A DNA stretch of 64,000 nucleotides from Malaciobacter marinus. Lineage in GTDB: Bacteria; Campylobacterota; Campylobacteria; Campylobacterales; Arcobacteraceae. Both the position numbers and the translations under genes were made by a program. A model generated the notes under the pieces. That model saw only the letters and a list, made by a program, of their open reading frames with translations. It was not told the origin of the DNA and did no database searches. Each line of letters opens with the position of its first letter. Within the stretch, counting starts at the first letter, position 1. The DNA lies in assembly GCF_003544855.1 (NCBI RefSeq), contig NZ_CP032101.1:1116001-1180000 (forward strand). The letters run 5' to 3'. Below, piece by piece: positions 57,668 through 64,000 of this stretch.

Positions 57668-57828
57668 ATCTTTAATCCTTTCACTTTATTGTAATTGTAT
57701 ATGCACATTTATTTTTGACTTTTATAATTTAAATTTTATTTTCTAAAAATCATGTATTTGCATTAATAGGTTTGTACTATACCCTTTTTTTTCTTATATT
57801 TATTCATATTAGTTGTATTTTAAGTTTT

Positions 57829-58752
57829 TTATTTGTTTTGAAATTTTTTTAAAGAATACTCTATTCTTTTTTTATTTTCAAAGACTATTAAAAACATAGA
57901 GAAAATAATTAGTATAAATCCTATAGATTGATTTAAAGTAAAAAATTCCTTTCCTATATTTAAGTAATAAGACATGTATAATGGGAATAGTACTCCTACA
58001 ACTGGTTCAAAATTGAATATAATAGCTGCTCTTATTGAAGTAACTTTTTTTATACAAACTGTTTGAATTACAAAAGCTAGAGCTGTTCCTAAGCCTCCTG
58101 TATATAATATAGAAAAAAGTATTTTTTCATTATTTAAGAGGTGATTGAAAGATATATTTTTTAATCCTGAAGAAAATAGATATAAAGTTATTATTGATAC
58201 AATCAAAGCAAAATATATTTGAACAAGACCAATAAGAAACGAATTGCCTTTTTGAGTTGTTTTTTCTGTTGCAATAAAGTGTAAAGCAATGATTATAGAT
58301 AAAAATAATCCTAAAATATCTCCTCTTTCTAAAGAAAAACTAGATAAATCAAGTATAAAAGTCAATCCAATAAAAGAACAGAAAACTGATATTAAAATTA
58401 TTTTATTCCATTTGTTTAATATAAAAGTATCTATTATTGCAATTATTATTACACTCATTCCTGTATAAATTGCAACTTTAGCAGATGATAAGTATTCAAG
58501 TGATAAATTAGTTACTAATAGTACTAAAGATAACAAAACCCCAATAATCGCACCAGAAAGGATATCATATGTTCTTACTTTTTTAATATTTATTACAAAG
58601 AAAGGTGTTATTACAATAACTGCTGCTAAAAATCTTAGAAATAGAAACTCAAAGGAATTTAAACTATTTAAACTTTCTTTGATAAAGAAAAAAGAAGTTC
58701 CCCAAATAATTGTTACAAAGAATAATAATATATAATATTTTATATTAAGCAC
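57829..58752 (-). CDS. EamA/DMT-family transporter
   Basis: A 307-aa ten-segment inner-membrane exporter of the drug/metabolite superfamily. Two EamA repeats (GTSFFFIKESLNSLNSFEFL and the second half GGLGTALAFVIQ) are visible. Substrate unknown. Confidence 0.85.
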   Translation of the reverse strand: MLNIKYYILLFFVTIIWGTSFFFIKESLNSLNSFEFLFLRFLAAVIVITPFFVINIKKVRTYDILSGAIIGVLLSLVLLVTNLSLEYLSSAKVAIYTGMSVIIIAIIDTFILNKWNKIILISVFCSFIGLTFILDLSSFSLERGDILGLFLSIIIALHFIATEKTTQKGNSFLIGLVQIYFALIVSIITLYLFSSGLKNISFNHLLNNEKILFSILYTGGLGTALAFVIQTVCIKKVTSIRAAIIFNFEPVVGVLFPLYMSYYLNIGKEFFTLNQSIGFILIIFSMFLIVFENKKRIEYSLKKFQNK

Positions 58753-59245
58753 AATTAATTACCTCTATGATTTGCTTTTTTATTATCAATACATTTATAA
58801 TAAATATTTGTTGTATATTAAAATACTTTTTCAACATATTCCTTAATTAAATAATCATATTTTTTATTAAAATTGTATTATATAAATAAAGTCTTAACAT
58901 ATTTTTAAATATGTAATTATTGTGTCATAAAATATGATGAGTTAAATAAATAATAAATAATTCAAAATACTTATACTATTAATAATAAAATATTGTCTGC
59001 TAAATAGAGTTTATTTAAGTCTAATTAAATTGTTTTTATAATGAAAATCATAAACTTTCACTCTTGTTAAATCATACTAATCTTATTAAGGTTATAAATA
59101 TTTTGATAAATTATACTTTATAATCTTACTAAATTAAAAATAGAAGTTGTAAAGATATAATTCAAAAAGTTACAGAAATTATAAATAAATAATAAAAATT
59201 TATAATTTGATATAAAATAAAACAAAGTTTAATTATAATTTAATA
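58753..59245. other. 493-base gene-free stretch
   Basis: Very AT-rich with no credible frame. It must hold the divergent promoters of the DMT gene and sbcD; TTATAATTTAATA just before 59246 may include a -10 box, and no clear ribosome site is seen for sbcD. Confidence 0.5.
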
Positions 59246-60445
59246 ATGAAAAAGTTGAGATTTTTACACACATCAGATTGGCACTTAGGTCAAAATTTTA
59301 TGGGCAAAAGCAGAATTGAAGAGCATGAAGCTTTTCTATCTTGGCTTTTAAATACAATAAAAGAAAATAATATAGATGTATTACTTGTATCGGGAGATAT
59401 ATTTGATACAGGAACACCACCAAACTATGCACTTGAACTTTACTATAACTTTTTAAAACAATTATCAAGCATAAATAGTTTAAATACTACAATTATAACA
59501 GCTGGAAATCATGACTCTGTTTCCACTTTGAAAGCACCAAAGCAACTACTTGAAGCACTAAATGTGCATGTAGTAGTAAATGGTGATGAAGATGAAAATA
59601 TAATCATACCTATAAAAGAGGGCGATACTACTAAATCGATAGTTTGTGCCGTACCATTTTTAAGAGATAGTGTTATCAGACAATCACTTGGTGGGGAAAC
59701 TGTAAGCGACAAAGAAAAACTTGCAAACAATGGTATCAAAGCTTATTATGAAAAAGCCTACAAAAAAGCAAAAGAGATAAGCAAAAACTCTCCAATCATA
59801 GCTACGGGACACTTGACAACTGTAGGCGGTCGTACAAGTGAAAGCGAAAGAGATATTTACATAGGTGGAACACTTGATATTGGTGGGGATTATTTAGCTA
59901 GTATGTTTGACTATGTGGCTTTGGGACACTTACATATCAATCAAACAGTAGGAAACGAACATGTAAGATACTCAGGTTCTCCAATACCTCTAAGTTTTTC
60001 AGAGTCTAAAAACACGCAAAAAGTAAATATAGTAACTATAGAAGAAGATGTAAAAGTAGAAGAATTAGAAATCCCTTTAAAAAGAAAGCTTCAAGTTATC
60101 AAAGGTGATTTGGAAACTATAAAAAAAGAGTTAAAAGCTATCGAAGATAAATCTACTTGGATAGAAGTTCATATAAAAGATGACAACCCAATGTTTGCAA
60201 ATACTGAGATAAGAGAACTAGCCACAAAACTAGAACTAACAATCCTAGCAGTGAAAATAGAAAAAAGCGAAAAGCAGTTAAGAGCAAAAGAGTTAAAAGC
60301 TATAAGCCTAGATGAACTAAGTGTTCAAGAGGTTTTTGAAAAAAGATTAGAACTAGAAGAGATAGAAAACAAAGAGTTTAAAGAGCAGTTATCTCAAACT
60401 TTTAATGAAGTAGTTTCAAATCTTCATGAAAGTGAGCAAATCTAA
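59246..60445 (+). CDS. sbcD: SbcCD nuclease subunit D
   Basis: A 399-aa Mre11-type phosphoesterase that degrades hairpins and processes double-strand ends. HTSDWHLGQ, GDIFDTG, TAGNHDS, ATGHL and ALGHLH supply the metal ligands. The stop overlaps the sbcC ATG. Confidence 0.95.
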   Translation: MKKLRFLHTSDWHLGQNFMGKSRIEEHEAFLSWLLNTIKENNIDVLLVSGDIFDTGTPPNYALELYYNFLKQLSSINSLNTTIITAGNHDSVSTLKAPKQLLEALNVHVVVNGDEDENIIIPIKEGDTTKSIVCAVPFLRDSVIRQSLGGETVSDKEKLANNGIKAYYEKAYKKAKEISKNSPIIATGHLTTVGGRTSESERDIYIGGTLDIGGDYLASMFDYVALGHLHINQTVGNEHVRYSGSPIPLSFSESKNTQKVNIVTIEEDVKVEELEIPLKRKLQVIKGDLETIKKELKAIEDKSTWIEVHIKDDNPMFANTEIRELATKLELTILAVKIEKSEKQLRAKELKAISLDELSVQEVFEKRLELEEIENKEFKEQLSQTFNEVVSNLHESEQI

Positions 60446-63400
60446 TGAAGATACTAAAAGTAAGACTACAAAATATAAACTCCCTAAAAGGTGAGTTTGA
60501 AATAGATTTTCAAGAGTTTCTAAAAGATGAATCTCTTTTTGCCATAACAGGACCAACAGGAGCAGGGAAAAGTACAATTCTTGATGTAATCACTTGTGCT
60601 TTATATGGAAGAACAGCCAGATTAACAAACCCAAATGACTTGATGAGTAGACACACAGGTGAGTGTTTATGTGAAGTGGAATTTGAAATCAAAGGCAAAG
60701 TCTATAGAAGTTCTTGGGCTCAAAAAAGAGCAAGAAAAAACCCAAATGGGAACTTCCAATCTGCAAAGATGGAGATAGTAGAACTAGAAACAAACAAAAT
60801 ACTAGAATCATACCTTTCAAAAGTACCAAAAGTAGTAGAAGAGATATCAGGGCTTGATTTTGATAGATTTGTTCAATCTATGATGTTAGCCCAAGGAAGT
60901 TTTGATGCCTTTTTAAAAGCCAAAGAAAATGAGCGTTCTAATCTACTAGAAAAGATTACTGGAACATATATCTACAAACAAATCTCACAAAGTATCTATG
61001 AAACATACTCGTCAAAGAAAAAAGAGATAGAAGCTGATGAAATAGCACTAGGAAGTATAGAACTACTAGAGCCAAACATAGTAGAAGAAAAAACAAAACA
61101 ACTAGAAACAAATAAAAAAGAAAAACAAGAACTAGATAAAAATGAAACCGAACTAAAAAAACTATCAAACTATCTAGAAACTCTTGATAAACTAGAAGCA
61201 GATAGCCAAAAATACAACCAAGAGTTTGAACAAATAAGCAAAGAAAAAGAAGACAACAAAGAGCAGTTTACAAAGCTAGAACTAGCAAACAAAGCCATAA
61301 GAATACAAGCTTTGAACCAAGAGAAAAACCAACTAACAAACACAATCTCAAATGATAAACAAACCCTAGAGTCTTTGCAAAAAGAGGATAAAGAGTTAAA
61401 AGAACAAATCCAAACAAAAGAGCAAGAGTTTAAACTCTCAAAACAAAGCCTTGAAAAAGAGCAAATAACATACAATGAAAACTATAAAAAACTAAAAGAG
61501 TTAAGAACTATAAAAACACAAAGTGATGGTAAAAACCAACTTTATAAGCAAATATGTCAAAAAATCTCACAACACCTACAAGAGTTAGCAAATCATTTTG
61601 AGATAGCTTTTGAAACACTTCTAAGTGACGAAACACAAATAGACAATCTATACAAAAACTTCTCATCAAATCTAGACACAAAAAAAGAGCAGTTAGATAC
61701 TCTAATAGAACAATACAAAGCAATAGAAACCCAAACAAAAGATATAAACCAAAAAGAGCAAAACACAAGAGTCAAACTAAAAGAGATAGAAACACTTCTA
61801 AAAGCCCTAAGTGATTATGAAACACTACAAGAGCAAATCACACAAGAGCAAAACAAGATAAAAGAATACAACACTGAGATTGAAACACAAACAAAACTAA
61901 ACCAAGAGAAAACAAAACTAATAAACCAAATAAACGAAACTCTAAACTCACTAAAACAAACAAGAGAAAAAGAGCTTCTTATCAAAAACTACGAGCAAGA
62001 TAGAGCCAAACTAAAAGATGGGCAAGAGTGCTTTTTATGTGGTTCAAAAGAGCATCCATATATAAACCACTCTTTAAATATAGATACAGAGATAAGTCAA
62101 ACACTAGCTAAAATAAAAGAGCAAGAAAGCTATCTACAAGAGCAAAACAGCGAACTAAACAAGGCTCAAATAAACCTAGCAAAACTTAGCTCAAAACTTG
62201 AAAGCTCAAACCTAGAAATACAAAAACAACAAACTACAAAAGAGCAAATAGAAGAGTACTTCAAAACAAACGATTTCAAACTACAAGAAGACTCAAAAGC
62301 CACACTACAAGAGCAAATGCAATTTTGCGAAAATGAGTTAAAAGAGTATGTAACTTTAAGAGAGCAAAAAGAGTCTTTACAAGCAAAAAAAGAGTCTCTA
62401 CAAACATCTGTAAACAAAGAGCTACAAAAACAACAGCAGATAAACACAAGCATAAACACTATAAAAGAGTTAAAAGAGGAACAATCAAAACTAAAAGAAG
62501 AGATAACAAAGCTTCAAACCCAAAGCAAAAGTATCTTAGATATAGAAGATTTAGACCTTTTTGAAAAAAATATCCAAGAGAGTTTAGACACTGTTTCAAA
62601 ACACTTTAACAGTTTGCAAAACCATCTTTCAAGCCTAAAATCAAAAGATGAATCCCTATCAAAACAGATAATCCAATTAAACAAAAAACAAGAAGATGAT
62701 AAACAAAACCTAGTACACATAAAAGAGAAGTTTGAGAAAGCTTTAGTAGAGTATGGCTTCAACTCACAAGAGGAGTTTGAAAAAGCAAACTTAGCAAAAG
62801 AAGAGTTTGAAACCCTAACAAACCTATGCAAAACCATAGAAGAGAAATATACACAAATACAAACTCTAAAAACAGACACAAACAAAAAACTAAAGGAACA
62901 CAAACTCTTAGAAAAAGAGATAAACCCAACAAATCAAAACAAAGATGATACAAACAAAGAGTTACAAAAACTACAAAGCACAATAGACCAACTACAAGAA
63001 ACCATAGGAAGCATCTCAAAAGAGTTAGAGATAAATACCCAAAATATAAAAAAATCAGAAGACAAAATAAAACAACTTGAAAAGAAAAAACAAGCCTTCC
63101 AAGTATGGGTAAAACTAAACGATATGATAGGCTCAAGCCAAGGGGACAAGTTCGCCAAATTTGCCCAAGGTATCACCCTAGACCAACTAATCTACCTAGC
63201 AAACAAACACCTAGAAATCTTAAGCCCAAGATATGAACTTCAAAGAAATACAGAATCAAACAAACTCTTAGATATAGAGATAATTGACGGCTTCCAAGGA
63301 GACGCAGTCCGAGGTGTAAATACACTCTCAGGGGGAGAAAGCTTCATAGTAAGTCTATCTTTAGCTTTAGGACTTTCAAGTCTAGCAAGCCAAAAGATAA

Positions 63401-63615
63401 GTATAGACTCACTTTTCCTAGATGAAGGGTTTGGAACACTAGATAGCGATAGCCTAGAACTAGCACTAAATGCACTAAATCAATTACAAAGCTCAGGAAA
63501 AATGGTAGGTGTGATTTCCCATGTGGAAGCACTAAAAGAGCGAATTCCATTGCAGATAAAGGTTGAGCCTAAGGGTGATGGGACGAGTGGTTTGGATTTG
63601 AATAATTTAATATAA
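60445..63615 (+). CDS. sbcC: SbcCD nuclease subunit C
   Basis: A 1056-aa Rad50-type SMC ATPase. Walker A GPTGAGKSTILDVI, two long coiled coils around a zinc hook (CFLCG near residue 530), signature LSGGESF and Walker B SLFLDEGFGTLD. It opens DNA ends for SbcD. Confidence 0.95.
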   Translation: MKILKVRLQNINSLKGEFEIDFQEFLKDESLFAITGPTGAGKSTILDVITCALYGRTARLTNPNDLMSRHTGECLCEVEFEIKGKVYRSSWAQKRARKNPNGNFQSAKMEIVELETNKILESYLSKVPKVVEEISGLDFDRFVQSMMLAQGSFDAFLKAKENERSNLLEKITGTYIYKQISQSIYETYSSKKKEIEADEIALGSIELLEPNIVEEKTKQLETNKKEKQELDKNETELKKLSNYLETLDKLEADSQKYNQEFEQISKEKEDNKEQFTKLELANKAIRIQALNQEKNQLTNTISNDKQTLESLQKEDKELKEQIQTKEQEFKLSKQSLEKEQITYNENYKKLKELRTIKTQSDGKNQLYKQICQKISQHLQELANHFEIAFETLLSDETQIDNLYKNFSSNLDTKKEQLDTLIEQYKAIETQTKDINQKEQNTRVKLKEIETLLKALSDYETLQEQITQEQNKIKEYNTEIETQTKLNQEKTKLINQINETLNSLKQTREKELLIKNYEQDRAKLKDGQECFLCGSKEHPYINHSLNIDTEISQTLAKIKEQESYLQEQNSELNKAQINLAKLSSKLESSNLEIQKQQTTKEQIEEYFKTNDFKLQEDSKATLQEQMQFCENELKEYVTLREQKESLQAKKESLQTSVNKELQKQQQINTSINTIKELKEEQSKLKEEITKLQTQSKSILDIEDLDLFEKNIQESLDTVSKHFNSLQNHLSSLKSKDESLSKQIIQLNKKQEDDKQNLVHIKEKFEKALVEYGFNSQEEFEKANLAKEEFETLTNLCKTIEEKYTQIQTLKTDTNKKLKEHKLLEKEINPTNQNKDDTNKELQKLQSTIDQLQETIGSISKELEINTQNIKKSEDKIKQLEKKKQAFQVWVKLNDMIGSSQGDKFAKFAQGITLDQLIYLANKHLEILSPRYELQRNTESNKLLDIEIIDGFQGDAVRGVNTLSGGESFIVSLSLALGLSSLASQKISIDSLFLDEGFGTLDSDSLELALNALNQLQSSGKMVGVISHVEALKERIPLQIKVEPKGDGTSGLDLNNLI

Positions 63616-63623
63616 GGAACAAT

Positions 63624-64000
63624 ATGATTTTTAAAAATATTAGAGTTAAAAATTTTAAAGGATTAAAAGATATATCTACTCCTTTATCAGATTTTACTTG
63701 TGTAATAGGAGAAAATAATGCAGGGAAATCAACTTTTATACAAGCTTTATTACTTTTTATAAAAGGTACAAAATTAACACAAGATGATTTTTTTGATAAA
63801 GATAAGGATATCTTTATATTTGTGGAAATTGATAATATTAAAAAGAAAGATTTAGAACTAATTGATGAAATACATAGAGATAAGCTTGAAAAAAATATTG
63901 ATTTTGATGAAAAAGGTATTGGTAGTTTTAGGTTAGTAAGAAGATATTCTCATGTAGATTATTCTTCTAAATTAAAGAATATAAAGTTTGTTCCGAAAGA
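63624..64000 (+). CDS. OLD-like AAA ATPase (3' partial)
   Basis: Starts ATG 63624 with AAGGAAC upstream, nine bases after sbcC. MIFKNIRVKNFKGLKDI and Walker A GENNAGKST mark an ABC-type ATPase of the OLD/RecF-like group. A C-terminal TOPRIM nuclease would confirm OLD, but lies beyond the right edge. Its place after sbcCD suggests a DNA-end or phage-defence role; that is inference. Confidence 0.75.
   Translation, partial: MIFKNIRVKNFKGLKDISTPLSDFTCVIGENNAGKSTFIQALLLFIKGTKLTQDDFFDKDKDIFIFVEIDNIKKKDLELIDEIHRDKLEKNIDFDEKGIGSFRLVRRYSHVDYSSKLKNIKFVPK

Noticed and set aside
61170-63176. Several antisense frames within sbcC
   Set aside because: Cys/Phe/Ser-rich translations typical of the complement of Lys/Glu/Gln coiled-coil codons.

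Overview
This is a 64 kb, strongly AT-rich chromosomal window. Gene content points to a free-living Campylobacterota (Epsilonproteobacteria) member, most likely Arcobacter or a relative. Supporting signs are a C-type DapD of about 395 aa, a TrmB of 394 aa with a large N-terminal extension, the rpmJ-rpsM-rpsK-rpsD-rpoA-rplQ block, frequent TTG/GTG starts, and promoters with a good TATAAT box and only a T-rich -35 region. The genus is inferred from memory of protein families, not from a search.

Layout. 1-17 kb is core: a diguanylate cyclase cut by the left edge, cobA, a ZapA-like pair, a pseudopilin, priA, dapD and slyD. A long minus-strand run follows: M23 peptidase, ftsX, ftsE, trmB, FN3 lipoprotein, RluA-type pseudouridine synthase. 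Then come rodA and a TonB-like protein. 17-34 kb holds hemL, an AtpZ-like protein, rpoD with a degenerate sensor-kinase-like neighbour, leuD-leuB, a DHH phosphoesterase, a BCCT transporter, the ribosomal protein/rpoA operon, gatA and guaB. 37.8-45.7 kb holds small conserved proteins, a LOG protein, a Panacea-like antitoxin, metX-xseB, radC and a PemK/MazF-like protein. 45.7-51 kb holds a putative small RNA and a type I restriction-modification locus whose hsdM is split by an in-frame stop. 51-55.7 kb holds a MoeB/ThiF protein, carB, a YrdC-like protein and tRNA-Glu. 55.7-57.6 kb looks like an eroded island behind the tRNA: an iteron-like array, a PBECR-like nuclease, structured intergenic DNA and a decayed RelB/YafQ pair. 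The window ends with a DMT exporter, sbcD-sbcC and the start of an OLD-like ATPase.

The most unusual region is 35.0-37.8 kb, between guaB and a small basic-protein gene. It reads as an integron cassette array without an integrase (CALIN-like). Four small ORFs (DUF6678-like, NUDIX, GNAT, two-TM protein) sit in cassettes bounded by GTTATNN core sites, and for each cassette the first bases match the R'' box of its own attC. Two long hairpin attC sites are clear, one is very short and one is truncated. Two diverged copies of a leader of about 140 bp, each with a TATAAT promoter, end in homology exactly at the recombination point of cassettes 1 and 2, as a duplicated attI/Pc region would. Both halves of the array end at the same 17-bp sequence, GGGTCAGTTGYCACCTT.
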